In this document: positions 33,796-44,548 of the stretch, piece by piece
Numbering within the stretch: the first letter of the stretch is position 1
How the letters are laid out: each line of letters opens with the position of its first letter
Assembly (NCBI GenBank): GCA_947652605.1
Contig: OX393581.1
Coordinates: 7,568,640-7,632,639, forward strand
Source: Elmis aenea
Lineage: Eukaryota > Arthropoda > Insecta > Coleoptera > Elmidae
Length of the DNA stretch: 64,000 nt
Direction: 5' to 3'
Program-made: the position numbers and the translations under genes
The notes under the pieces: generated by a model
The model's input: the letters and a program-made list of their open reading frames with translations, nothing else
What the model was told of the DNA's origin: nothing
Databases searched by the model: none

Positions 33796-34174
33796 TAGGG
33801 GAGACCGGGGCTAGTTATCACAATATTTAGATTTTATTTTTTAAGTCTTATTTTCCTAATTTAAAATGTTTTTTTTTTTTCTGTTGCATACCCACATGTG
33901 TCGTGCTTTATATTCTGAATAGTTGTTTGAGCAACATCGAGTAACTTATGTGCCAAAGAATATTTATCGAGCGAAAGCAAAGTGTGACAACATGTTGTCA
34001 CACTGAGCGGGGCAAGTTGTCACGGGTCAAATAAATGTAGTAAATGATTAATGAAAACAAAAATTGATGGACAATTTGTAAGAAAAACTCAAATATAACT
34101 TCTAACGATAATAATAGAAACAATACAAACAATCGAAATACATAAAAATAATTTAAATGCAGATCAAACGCATG

Positions 34175-34440
34175 AAACCCGCCTAGATATCATCATCTGA
34201 ATCACAGTTGTGGCATATTCGTGCAGCCGTGATTAAAACGTCCGCAGGTGGGGCAGAGCGATTTGTTTTTCTTTTATATGTTCTGACCATCTGTACAGAA
34301 GAACATTTTGAGTAATTTTTATGCGTTGGGGCAAGTTTTTGCTTGTGACAACTTGCCCCGTCAACAATGTGACAACATGCCCCGAGGCCACTTTTATGAT
34401 AAAAATCAAGCTATTTGTCTCGAAATAAAAAACCATATCC
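34175..34440 (-). pseudogene. Possible pogo-like transposase C-terminal remnant
   Basis: The minus strand reads KTNRSAPPADVLITAARICH followed by NCDSDDDI and a stop. A cysteine pair plus an acidic tail ending a protein is common in pogo/Tigger-type transposases. The frame upstream is not recognisable, and the rest of the gene is missing. Assignment relies mostly on the element ends. Confidence 0.35.
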
Positions 34441-34500
34441 TAATAATTATATGAACTTTTAGCTGAAAGGTGTAGCTTTGATAATGTCAATAGTATTCAC

Positions 34501-35029
34501 TAGGGGTGGGCGATATATCGATATATCGATAAATATCGATATAATTTTGATATCGATATATCGATATATCGAAATATCGATATATCGATATATCGAAATA
34601 TCGATATATCGATATATCGGAATATCGATATATCGATATATCGGAATATCGATATACCGGAATATCGATATACCGGAATATCGATATATCGATATTCCGA
34701 CATTACGATATATCGATATTTTAAGGGCGAGAAGCTTTTTTTTTTTTTAGGCCACCAGTCTCTTTTTTCACTTTTTTACCGACTTTTTTTAGCTTCGCGC
34801 CGCTTTTATATCGAATTTTCGATATATCGATATTCCGATATATCGATATATCCATATATCGATATTCCGATATATTGATATATCGATATATCGATATTCC
34901 GATATATCGATATGTCGATATATCGATATGTCGATATGTCGATATGTCGATATATCGATATATCAATATATATCGATATAATTTCGATATCGATATTCGA
35001 TATCGAAATTTGGATATCGCCCACCCCTA
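34501..35029. mobile_element. hAT MITE composed of ATATCG repeats
   Basis: Ends TAGGGGTGGGCGATAT and the inverted TAGGGGTGGGCGATAT are flanked by a perfect 8-bp duplication GTATTCAC (34493-34500 and 35030-35037), so hAT-type. The two flanks of the element (34512-34720 and 34808-35010) are almost entirely imperfect ATATCG tandem repeats. A unique core with a T run lies between. The repeats give open frames on both strands (YRYIDIS repeated), which are not genes. Confidence 0.85.
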
Positions 35030-35289
35030 GTATTCACTTTAAATCCAATCTCAATCGTCTAGAGAACCACAAAAAGGACCAATAAAATTTACTTTATTGT
35101 ACGTCAAACAAATAAAAATGAGTGGCTTACGTACCATTTATGTGACAGGGGCCAAACTCATATGACTGAAGAAAGCTACATTCAGTGCGTACGTAGATAT
35201 GTTGAACATATGATAAAAATGTGTTCCAGAGTTGTTATAGCAAATTGTGACAACTTGCCCCTGTGACAACTAGCCCCGGTCTCCCCTAT

Positions 35290-37575
35290 ATAGGTGTATC
35301 TTTAAATAAAGGCACATTGCATTGGCTTTTCATCCAGCATTACATAATACATATTTAAATTTCTTAATTGGTGGTCACGACTCAACAAATACATAAAAAT
35401 TCAACCTTTTCTAAATATTCACTCGAAATTAAGTCATTAAATAATTAAAAAATAATACGACCATATTAGAACACGCCCATAATTTTTACATCTCTAATTA
35501 TAAATTTTTAGATAATTTGCATACATAATAACGCAAAGACGCTTATTAACTATACAATCTAATTATGCATAAATAGTCTTATTTTAGTTAATTTCTATTC
35601 GTGCCTTATATTTTACAACATAACTGGTTTTAACTAATGAAAACGTATTTTCAGGTTGATTTTTATCGCGGTGGTGTTAAGTTTATTTACAGTAGAAATA
35701 TTTTAGATTTTATCTAAATCGTGCATACTGATATTAATCTTATGATAAATATGATAGTTAACTTAGAGATTCCAGAGAGCAGTTTACGACAAACAAACTT
35801 CCAATAATATTATTTGTGTAGCACGTTTACAGCGAATGCTTCAATCGGAAGCTAATATTCTGGACCTACATATTTTTAGCCTAGTTGAAGGGAGGAGCAA
35901 AAAATTTACCATGAAAACAAATACAAACTTTACTTCTTCATTAGATATCTTGTCATATGAAAAATAATTTAGAAAATGAGTGTTCCAAATGTGTTTGTTC
36001 ATTGTTCTGAGAATTTTTGCGACATTACCAGCATCGATGGCAAGTTCAGAAAGAAACTTTTCAAATTACACTTACACAAACGTAAAAGTATTTCTGTAAA
36101 TTTACCATGATAATTATTGGCAATATTAAGCCCTTGAAATCATAGTAAATTTCCAATTGGAAATGTATATTACAGAAGTGATGTAAAATTACTTAAAATG
36201 TTTGGGTAAAGTAGTTTTACATAAAAAGATTAATTATTTACATACAATTTCCATATTCTGGGAGGTAATGTTTCACTAAAATGGTAAAATTAATGTGTTT
36301 TAGTAACGTATATGGCAAAATCTATAAATTTACACAAATATTTGGGTGATATTTGATTAGTATTATTACTCCTAACTGGAAAATTCGATTATATCGACAA
36401 AATGGGCGCTTTTATTTATATTTATTCAAAACTTTGCCAAAGCAAAAGGCCGAAAAATATATTTTTCTTAATTTAATTTAAAGGGGAGTTAAGATTTTAT
36501 TTGCCTAGGGGCGTCAAATATTCTTAATGCAAATTGTTGAATCTGTAAATTATTGACAACGTGGATTGAAATAAATAAGTACATTAAAATGCAGTCGTTA
36601 CCAAAAGAAGAAAATATTAAACTCGTCCGATTATACCTGGCAATTTCTTTAAGATAATAATTATAACAGTTTTTAACATGCAAATATTCTGAATTACCCT
36701 ATACTACCTCGTAAATGCACATCCCTGGTTACGAAATAATTTATGACGTATTTATTCATTAAACTTGCCATTAAATACAGTCTTATTATAATCCGTGTAA
36801 GTTAAAATATTGATTGGTCGATTCGATGTGATCGTATTTGACATTTTCTGTTATTAAACGAAGAAACGAGTTTTAAGAGAAAGATCAGAGACTTAAAAGA
36901 TGAGAACACGTAAGCGAACCAATGTGTAATGAGCAAAATTAACTGCAGTATCTGAATGTGTAGATATAATTATGCCGTTTTACCGGTAGCTACTATTTTA
37001 TGGCGCAGCATGCTCTAACAGAAACTAATTAAATAATTTGCTGGAGGACGTTGCATCGAAAGGTTCAGTTATGAGTTTTATTTATTCGCTTCGCGAGCTA
37101 AAAGTGCATTCGTTAGTTAGTTGTATGTACCTGTGGCATTGACAAATAGAGCCTGAATGGTAACACAACGTGGAATTGTAGAATCATCTTGTTAATTTTA
37201 TTTTTTGACGAACAACAACGTGCACTACAAGTGATGATAAATTGCAGATAGTCCGAGGAGATGCGTTCGGCGCGTTTAACAGTGAAATACGCACATAGCG
37301 GTGCGTAATAAATAATAATTTAATAAAGTGCAAACAATTTCCTCATTCTTCTGCACAGTACTATAAATCTGGTTACCCGAGGGCTTTCACACCTGTAGTT
37401 AACGCACCTTTACAATTATTGCCGATTGATTTTAACACCGAACAAGTACGCAGGTCGATAAATTATTTTACCTACAAGCGAGTGCGCGATTTAATCGCCC
37501 GTTGAATCAATAAATTCTAATAGAATTTACGTACTTCGTTATTAGTTGATACGCTAAATTGTTAAAAGTTTTGTA
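35290..37575. other. No gene recognised; less repetitive toward the right
   Basis: The stretch 36880-37575 is less AT-rich and looks unlike the surrounding repeats. It could contain host regulatory or untranslated sequence, but I see no specific signal. Confidence 0.35.
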
Positions 37576-37630
37576 CCGGCGTGACCACCTCGGGGCCGCA
37601 CCTACCCACATCTTCCATTCATCCTTTGCA

Positions 37631-37775
37631 GGTATCGAGGAGAAATTATAAGTTCACGCTTCTGATAGATAACAACCTCAGAGGGTACCTAACCTTCAAG
37701 CCTCGACTCAACGGTCTAAATGCCCACCGACAGATTTTTATTGATACGATCAGAAGATTCTTAAGCAAGGACTAG
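37631..37775 (+). CDS. Possible terminal exon of a host gene
   Basis: A pyrimidine-rich tract with TTCCATTCATCCTTTGCAG immediately precedes an open frame of 47 codons and a TAG stop. It starts VSRRNYKFTLLIDNNLRGYL and continues TFKPRLNGLNAHRQIF and IDTIRRFLSKD. Codon use is balanced and GC content is above that of the surroundings, unlike the transposon debris. An ATG 50 bases upstream in the same frame would give a 64-codon frame, but the splice-acceptor-like sequence makes an exon more attractive. I do not recognise the protein, and upstream exons are not visible. No polyadenylation signal was identified with confidence. Confidence 0.35.
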
Positions 37776-38059
37776 ATGTAACTCCTGGTTTTACAATATT
37801 AAGTAACACATAATAGGGGTTAGGTAACCTGAACTTACGTTAGCTTAACTTAAACAAGTACAGAAAACAGTATTAAAATATTGACCTAAACCAGTTTTAT
37901 TAAGAGCCACAAATCTATTTTTTTCCCCCTCTTCATTAGCACATTATCAGCCATTGTCCTATCACTAGGGCTAATTTCGCGAATTCTATTAGTTAAAATT
38001 TGTTTAATATATTACATTTGACATATATTTATTGAAAACTTTAGGGAGAAAATGCATAG

Positions 38060-38925
38060 CTGTACATTTTCCAAATTTTTAAAAATTTTGAAAGGATATA
38101 AAAAATATTTTAAACTGATCCTATACGAATTGATGATCGTTCAGTATTGCATAAATGTCGTTAAACACAAAAAAGAGCTGCCCATGGAAATTTTCTTTAA
38201 TATTTGAGGACAAAAAATGCAATGCTAAACAGTAACCAAATTTTAAAAACTTACCAAGAGTTGTGAAATATATTTTTAAGTTGTTTCTTAACAAATCAAT
38301 GTTTGTTATGCGTAGTATAAATTAATGTTGTTAAACATTTTTTAAAACAATTAGGCCCACAAAAAGATTGTTGATTTTTTGGTGACTAAACATGCACTTG
38401 CCAAATCTTTAAAAACTAGGAAGGCCAATAAATAATTTTCTTAAGGGGCTCACCAAACCAATGATCTTGGTGCATTGTATGAATAATATTTAAACTTATA
38501 AAATCCGAGTAAAAATAGATCTTTTTGGTCAAAAATTAATGATATACACTTGCCAAATTTTAAAAAGCTTTAAAGAGCTATTAAAAAGTATGCTTGATCT
38601 GCTTTTAAACAAATTAATGGTCATTATGCATTGTATAACAGTTTAAGAAACCATTAGGCCTATAGAAAAATTGCCAAATTTTAAAAGCTTTGAAGGGATA
38701 AAAAATATTTTAAACACGAATTAATTATTATACGTTGTGTAAATGTTTTTTAACACATTTAACAATTAAGCCTTAAATTGCTGTTTTTTGGCGACAAAAA
38801 ATGCATAGCTGTAAACTTGCAGGGTTTTTAAAAAAATTTATAATCCATAAAAAATATTTTTAATTTGTTTCTAAACAAATTTATAGAGGTTATGCGTTGT
38901 ATAGAAAAAATTGGCGATTACAAAG
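38060..38925 (+). repeat. Degenerate tandem array, about 165-bp unit
   Basis: Successive units share, in order, a CCAAATTTTTAAAAA block, AAAATATTTT, AAACAAATTAATG-TCATTATGC-TTGTAT, a TTTAAACA-TT-AGGCC block and a TTTTTTGG-GACAAAAAATGC block. Unit starts at the CCAAAT landmark (or its diverged equivalent in the last unit) fall at about 38071, 38236, 38401, 38553, 38673 and 38821, so spacing is 165, 165, 152, 120 and 148. Units are strongly diverged. Confidence 0.65.
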
Positions 38926-39214
38926 TTGAAATAAAAACCTTTTAAGTTTTATAGAAAATGCAAACAGATAAAGATTAATACCTAATGATATTATTTTGTA
39001 AATATTTAAAATGTTAATGTGATTTATTTTGAATATAAATTACAAGTTAGTAATACAGACTAAAATTAAATTCCAGAACGCCATAGGAATCTTCCTTATT
39101 ATTAGAGAGTTCGTAGGCTTACATTTTATTAGCGTGCCAAATTTTATGCAGATTACTAAAATGAAAACAAATTTAAGATATCTGCAATAGTTTTCATATA
39201 AACAAAAAACTAAA
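38926..39214. other. No gene recognised
   Basis: AT-rich sequence between the tandem array and the pogo-like element. Confidence 0.5.
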
Positions 39215-39771
39215 TAGGGGAAAGTACCCATGGGACAGTCCTTGGATGGGACATTCTTAATACACTATAGTTAAACACAAATCTTTATGTACGTGCACTC
39301 ACCAATAGATGGTAGATCGCGTACCTAATGTACTACCCCATTTCGAAGTTCTCATGTTGATATACAATCGTGTAATATCAGAATTAAAATTGCGTAACTA
39401 AAAAGTAAATATTGTTGTTTGTGAACTCAATGATATCTTGAAAAAGTTTAATGAAATTCGGTAACTCCAACAACTTATTTAAGTACATGCATATTATACC
39501 TATTAAATAACAAAACTTCAAGTCAATTAGCTTTTAGGTTAAGTGTCAGTAAAGTTATGTTTGACAAAATGTCCCTATCCTCTGAATGGGACATATTACT
39601 GATCCTTAATTGGGACACGTCGCAAACAAGGATAACTTTTTTTATTTAAAGAATTTATATATTCTTACTCTAAAACAGTTTTTGTTATAAATATTTAGAT
39701 ATTTTTTGCATAATTTAAACTTTAAAGGATAAAATGGAAAAACAGAAAAGGATCCGCGTTTCTTCAACGCA

Positions 39772-40002
39772 ATGGAATCGGCGGTACGTGAAATAATTAA
39801 AAATAAGGTTTCTATTCGGGAAGTTGAAAAATGCACAGGTATTTCTAAATCTTCTTTACATAGAGCTGTTAATAAAGCAAAACGAGAACCCACACTTTTA
39901 AACACGATCCAAATATTGGAAATCGCAGAATATTTTCAAAAAATGAGGAAACAGCATTATCCGAATATTTTCAGTCTGCTTCAAAAATGTGTCACGGATT
40001 AA
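39772..40002 (+). pseudogene. pogo-like transposase N-terminus (psq-type helix-turn-helix)
   Basis: The frame reads MESAVREIIKNKVSIREVEK then CTGISKSSLHRAVNKAKRE, a helix-turn-helix of the psq/CENP-B N-terminal type: AV..I..K.SIR...K.TGISKSSL.R. It stops after 76 residues. The CENP-B second DNA-binding domain and the DDE catalytic domain are absent, so an internal deletion is likely. An upstream extension (from about 39735) reads in a compatible way but is not needed. Such domains bind element ends, here possibly the TGGGACA repeats; this is inference. Confidence 0.6.
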
Positions 40003-40473
40003 CTACACTGCAAACCAGAGAACTAGCATATCAGTTTGCTGTAGCATGTAGCTTTAAAAAATTAATCTTCCGAAAAAGTGGGAAGAAAATAAAAAAGCAG
40101 GTAGAAAATGGCTAATAAAATTTTTTATATTTAGAAAAAGACATTGGAAAAATTCTTTAATATTATTTATAATGTTGTAAAGTTTTAAAAAACGCTGTCT
40201 TTTATGTTATCTTATATATTTTATATTATCTCATCTTGCATTTATGTTTATAACATTTCAAGTTGTTTACCCATTCATTGATTTCGCATGTCCCACTCTA
40301 GGAACAAGTGTTCCCATATTGGGACATCGCACTCAAAATATATTTCTATTTATAAAAATTTGTTAACGTTACAAATCACGTTTACTTGTTTCAAAACACT
40401 TTTGTTACATTAAAACACATTACTGGGGTAACACAGCATATTCATCTGAGCTATTACTGAAAAATTTGTCAAC

Positions 40474-40734
40474 AATTGAAGACCTTGGTGCAAGAAGGGG
40501 ATATGTGCAAAAAAGTAAAAAAATAAGACTTGTACAGAAATGGATTTTAAAATTTGCGCTTTTCATATGGTGCAAATGTGGGATAAGTAGGGCTTAGAAA
40601 AATAATTTCTATAAGCCCTACTTATCCCACATTTGCAACATATGAAAAGCGCATATTTTAAAACCCATTTCTGTACAAGTTTTTTTTTTTTACATTTTTG
40701 CACATATCCCCTTCTTGCACCAAGGTCTTCAATT
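40474..40734. repeat. Hairpin with two 123-bp arms and a 15-bp loop
   Basis: The left arm 40474-40596 and right arm 40612-40734 are inverted copies with about six differences. The loop is 40597-40611. It lies 33 bases inside the right end of the pogo-like element and is only slightly diverged, so it is younger than much of the surroundings. A transcript across it would form a long double-stranded RNA. Confidence 0.9.
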
Positions 40735-40769
40735 AAGAAAATTGTCCCATTCATGGGTACTTTCCCCTA

Positions 40770-42080
40770 CTTCATGTATATCAGGGTTTGTGTTCTGCTC
40801 TGCTGTTGAAGTCTCTTAGCCTTATACAGACAAATTTAAGTTTTACCATTATCTCGCTTATTATTAGAGATTGGAAATAAGTTAATATTGGGCGAATCTG
40901 ACTAAGACTACTACAACACATTTCAAAAATTTTATAAAAATTGTTTAACCTGAAAAATTGACCCCACAGGTAACTCGATTACATTGCCTTGCAAAGAACG
41001 TCTAATAAAAAGCTGCTTTAACTAAAGTCATTGTGCTACTGAATGCGAAATAAACTGCCAATTGTATATGGATTGCTCTTGCATAGTGGCAACTTTTTAA
41101 AATCTTTTTCAGCCAGATTTGCGAATTAATTTTCATTGAATTTCATTAAGTTTTTCACCTGTAGATATCAAAGATCTTTGTTAGTGTTTTTATTTCGTTT
41201 AAATAACTTATCGTACGCATCATAAAAACACCACTTATTATAATAAGTATTAGCTTAAAAATTTTGTCCTCTTTAATTGGTGATCGAGAGTCGAATATAA
41301 ATTGTTTTTTATTTACATAACGCGTTTTTTGTTACCTTAGGGTAGTCAAGCTTCAGATGATTTGATACCGATTTGATTGAAATCGATTGCCGAGATCGAT
41401 ATGTGATTGATTTTTTAAATGCAGAGCGTTACGGGTAATCTTCTTCACAGCGTGCAACAAGAAGCAATTTCAAGAGAACTAAAACTCATTCATGTAATAA
41501 TTTTGTTAAGGCTGAGCACAAAATAATAAAGACGACTCAGCTGCAGTCTTCGTCCGTACAATACTGAAATTAATAAACTGAGAAAAGTAAGTTCATAGGT
41601 TGCCGATGACCAAGGGCTATTCGTGCCTGTATCGTTCGAGGAAATCTCGCCAGAGTTCGCCCGTGTCGCTAACTCTGTGGTTGATGCCTATATCCTTGCG
41701 TAAATCTCAGATCGCCCGGGGGTAGAGCTTAGAATTTTTAATAACATCGCTAGGACTAGAATTTTATTGTGGGCCAGAAATATTACATTTATTCAATATG
41801 TTGTATTGGCTTATCTCCGATAATTGTGGGCGAGCGCCTAATTTTATTAACATCAGGATCAGATAATATTTTAAGTAAAGATTTATGAGAAACTAAGTGG
41901 TCTCAGGTTACGTATTATTAGGCCCATCCTCTTGTATTTGTTTTAGAATAAATTTAAATACATTTACTTGTACTATTTAATACTTACGGGTTTTTTTTAG
42001 TTTATGTACGAGTGCGGTTCAAATTTAACCCGGAATTTTATTGTAACACTTTATTTAATCAAATTTTTTTGTAGAACAAC
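40770..42080. other. No gene recognised
   Basis: The segment around 41400-41760 is less AT-rich and holds a donor-like AAAAGTAAGT at about 41583. This might mark an untranslated exon but is too weak to call. The remainder is AT-rich and featureless. Confidence 0.35.
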
Positions 42081-42083
42081 TAA

Positions 42084-42440
42084 CTATTTTTCAACGTACT
42101 CTTCTCCTATCTCTATCCACTTTTGCCATCTTCTTGAAAGCTTCATAATACCTTCTTTATAAAAGGTTTTTGGTTGCGTGCTTAGCCAATTTTGTACAAA
42201 GTTTTTGACCACATCTATATATTCAAATCTTCTACCACCTTAAGCTTCTTTAAGAGATCCAACAAGATGAAGAATCACACTTGTAATCAATCAGTTTCGC
42301 CTTTTTGATCCAAATGCGGGTTTAACTCGCTCGGATAACAGTTGAGAGTAATAATTAGCATTAGTTGTTTGGTTTTCGGTCAAAAAATCTGTACATATCA
42401 CACCTGCTGTATCCCAAAAGGCGGTAGCCATACTCTTTCC
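42084..42440 (-). pseudogene. mariner transposase fragment
   Basis: The minus strand reads MATAFWDTAGVICTDFL, TENQTTNANYYSQLL and then a stop after GSKRRN. It resumes near the C-terminus with HLVGSLKEA, GGRRFEYIDVVKNF, PKTFYKEGIMKLSRRW and a natural end EYVEK. This is the W-D catalytic-region start and the C-terminus of a mariner DD34D transposase. The block between them, with the HDNA and YSPDLAP boxes, is deleted, so it is inactive. Confidence 0.85.
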
Positions 42441-42489
42441 GTCTCTAAAATATTATATAATTAAGATCCCTTCTACCTGTAGGTGTAGG

Positions 42490-43740
42490 GATGTGTGCAC
42501 GTCTATGTATTATGCATGAATTTGCGCCATTGTTTTTTGTTCTGTGCCATTTCTTTTGCTTCGCGCCATGATTTTCCTTTCTTCTCCAAGATTTTTGATA
42601 CCGCCTTTTCCCATGTTTCTCTCGGTCTTCCTCTTTTCCTCCTTGTTTGTATTTTTGCTTCCCACACTCTCTTTACCTGTATTCTTGTGTAAATCCTCTG
42701 TAGATGCCCCCACCAACTCAGTTGTCTAGTTTCTATGAATTCTAAGATAGATTCTACTTCTATTTCGTTTCTAATCTGTTCATTTCTTATTTTGTCTTTT
42801 CTTTTTACGCCTCTTACTCCTCTTAAAAATTTCATTTCGGCCGCTTGGATTTTAACTTTTTGTCTCGATGTTAATGTCCATGACTCGCACCCAAATGTCA
42901 AGATCGGTCTGTATATTGTACGGTATACACTCATTTTTGTTTTTTTTGAGACTTCTTTTTGTTAATGAAAGTTTTGTCAATAGCGTAGTAGGTTTTCGTT
43001 GCTTTTTCTATTCTCTTGTTAATTTCTTATTCTTGTTGTCCTGTATTTTCGATTGTTACTCCTAGGTAGTCGAAATATAGTAAAGTTTCAATTTTTTCTA
43101 CTTCAATTTCTATGTTTGTGTTATCGATTTCTTCGTTTGTTTTCTTGGGATTTATTTTCATTCCATTTTCTTTTAATACTTCTTTCGACATTTCTATATT
43201 AGTTTTTAAATCCCTTTCATTCTCTGCCACAATGACTACATCGTCTGCGAACGCACACTCTGATATTTCGACCTTATTCTGTAAATTCTTGTGGCCTACG
43301 AATAGACTTACATTTTGTTTTCTTAAATATCTTGTTCATAAATATCGTAAACAGTATTGGGCTCATTCCTCCTCCTTGTGTTAATCCATCTTCTGTAACA
43401 TTTTTCGTTACCACATAATTTATTGTCTTCTTATACAAGCAGCTAATATTTCTTCGTAGTTTATTGTCTACAATTCTTTCTTTAAGGATCTCCCTAACTT
43501 TTCGTCTAGACACTTTATCGAATGCTTTTTGTAGATCTATAAATGCGGAGTATGCTTTTTCTCTTTTTTATTGTGTTTTAGTTATAATCTGTTTAATTGT
43601 GAATATGTGATCCTGAACACTCCTACCTTTTCTAAATCCACTTTATGATTCTGTTAATGTCTTATCTAATATTTTTGTTAGCTTCTGTGCTAGTATTTGT
43701 TCGTACAATTTTAGTGCTGTGCTGAAAAGCATTATGCCTC
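42490..43740 (-). pseudogene. RTE-like non-LTR retrotransposon, 5'-truncated
   Basis: On the minus strand, from 43740 downward: GFRKGRSVQDHIFTIKQII, AFIDLQKAFDKVSRRKV, GLTQGGGMSPILFTIFMN, ECAFADDVVIVAENERDLK, then INPKKTNEEIDN and YFDYLGVTIENTG. The C-terminal part follows: YRPILTFGCESWTLTSRQK, AAEMKFLRGVRGVKRKD, RNEQIRNEIEV, RQLSWWGHLQRI, ending MHNT and a stop at 42503. The catalytic box FADD is intact. A 143-codon segment (42503-42934) is open, and a few frameshifts and stops separate the others. Endonuclease and N-terminus are missing. The element abuts the mariner fragment at its 3' side. Confidence 0.85.
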
Positions 43741-44279
43741 TAAAATACCATTCTTTAAAATTTAATTTATCGTCTTACCTATGTAAACAGATTTTTCCGA
43801 TTTTTCGATGGCAATTACTGTTGGTAATTTTGATCTTAATCAAATTTTGGGTGAAAAAAATCCAAACCCGCTTATCAAATTTTTTTTTTTTAGCAAATAT
43901 AACGATAAAACTAACTGTATTTTTGCTGTTTGTTGATGTTCTTTCAAGTATTTGGTTACTTGTTTAATAAATTCGACAAAAAAAGTTTTTCCTTAAAACT
44001 ACTTTAGCTTACACGATTATCACCGACAATTTTATAAAGTTATTAGGTTGAATGTTTCATATAACGAGTAATTATACCATTATAAACCAGGTTGGCCGGT
44101 CATTGTAGTTTATGTTGTTTCCATGACAACCGATCAACAAACTAAAAGTTTTGAAGGCCTGTTAGTCGTAAAAATGAACTTTAATAATGAAGAAAAACGC
44201 GATATGCTGTTTATAACAAAAAACAAAGATGGTTGTCTAAAACAAAAACGAATCGAGCTAGGAAAAATTTGTGACCACC
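43741..44279. other. No gene recognised
   Basis: AT-rich. A 77-codon frame (44123-44356) overlaps the start of a dispersed repeat and is not conserved in the other copy. Confidence 0.45.
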
Positions 44280-44548
44280 ATCCGATTCGGCTTAAAAAGT
44301 TGCTTGGGCAACTTTCTTACACATTTAAAATATTTCAAACTCCAAAGGAGTTATAAACGATTTTCAAAAATTGACTTTCCAGTTTTTCCTAATTTTCTCA
44401 GATACCGTTTGAGATATTTCCAATTTCTCTTTGGATTATCAATAAGCATCGAATTTAGCAACTTTGCTTAATGTAAACCTATACTCTAGCTATTATAATA
44501 AGCAAGATCCCCATGCTTAAACTCGAATTTCAAACACCCTGTATACCA
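44280..44548 (+). repeat. Dispersed repeat ending CACCCTGTA
   Basis: Positions 44280-44480 match 29100-29310. The last 70 bases (AGCAAGATCCCCATGC and CACCCTGTA) are a diverged inverse of the start of the repeat at 53914. The final TA would be the target duplication, as in Tc1/mariner-type repeats. Confidence 0.6.

Larger units (their letters stand above)
33798..35286. mobile_element. pogo-like TA element, family GGGGAGACCGGGG
   Basis: The inverted ends GGGGAGACCGGGGCTAGTT are perfect and are flanked by TA at 33796-33797 and 35287-35288. The motif GTGACAACWTGCCCC or its inverse recurs inside both ends (around 33985-34020, 34335-34385 and 35247-35262), like subterminal transposase sites. Minus-strand remnants of a transposase C-terminus lie at 34175-34260. 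A hAT MITE is nested at 34501-35029. TA duplication and GGGGA termini resemble the element at 39217-40767. Confidence 0.75.
39217..40767 (+). mobile_element. pogo-like TA element, family GGGGAAAGTACCCATG
   Basis: Inverted ends GGGGAAAGTACCCATG are perfect over 16 bases, flanked by TA at 39215-39216 and 40768-40769. The heptamer TGGGACA or its inverse appears at least eight times, clustered toward both ends. The interior keeps only the N-terminal part of a transposase (39772-40002) and a 123-bp-arm hairpin next to the right end. Confidence 0.8.

Noticed and set aside
34478..35024. Long open frames on both strands with YRYIDIS repeats
   Set aside because: They are translations of the ATATCG tandem repeat inside the hAT MITE, which lacks stops in several frames by composition.
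37670..37720. Pyrokinin-type neuropeptide (FKPRL)
   Set aside because: The FXPRL word is not followed by glycine and a basic cleavage site, and no signal peptide is visible.
38060..38925. CRISPR-like array
   Set aside because: Units are long, diverged and contiguous without unique spacers; the sequence is eukaryotic.
41560..41600. 5' untranslated exon with a GTAAGT donor
   Set aside because: A single donor-like word without promoter or coding support occurs often by chance.
42503..42729. Plus-strand frames opposite the minus-strand retrotransposon
   Set aside because: They are antisense shadows of the conserved retrotransposon reading frame.
44123..44356. 77-codon hypothetical gene
   Set aside because: Its 3' half lies in a dispersed repeat, and the frame is not kept in the copy at 29.1 kb.
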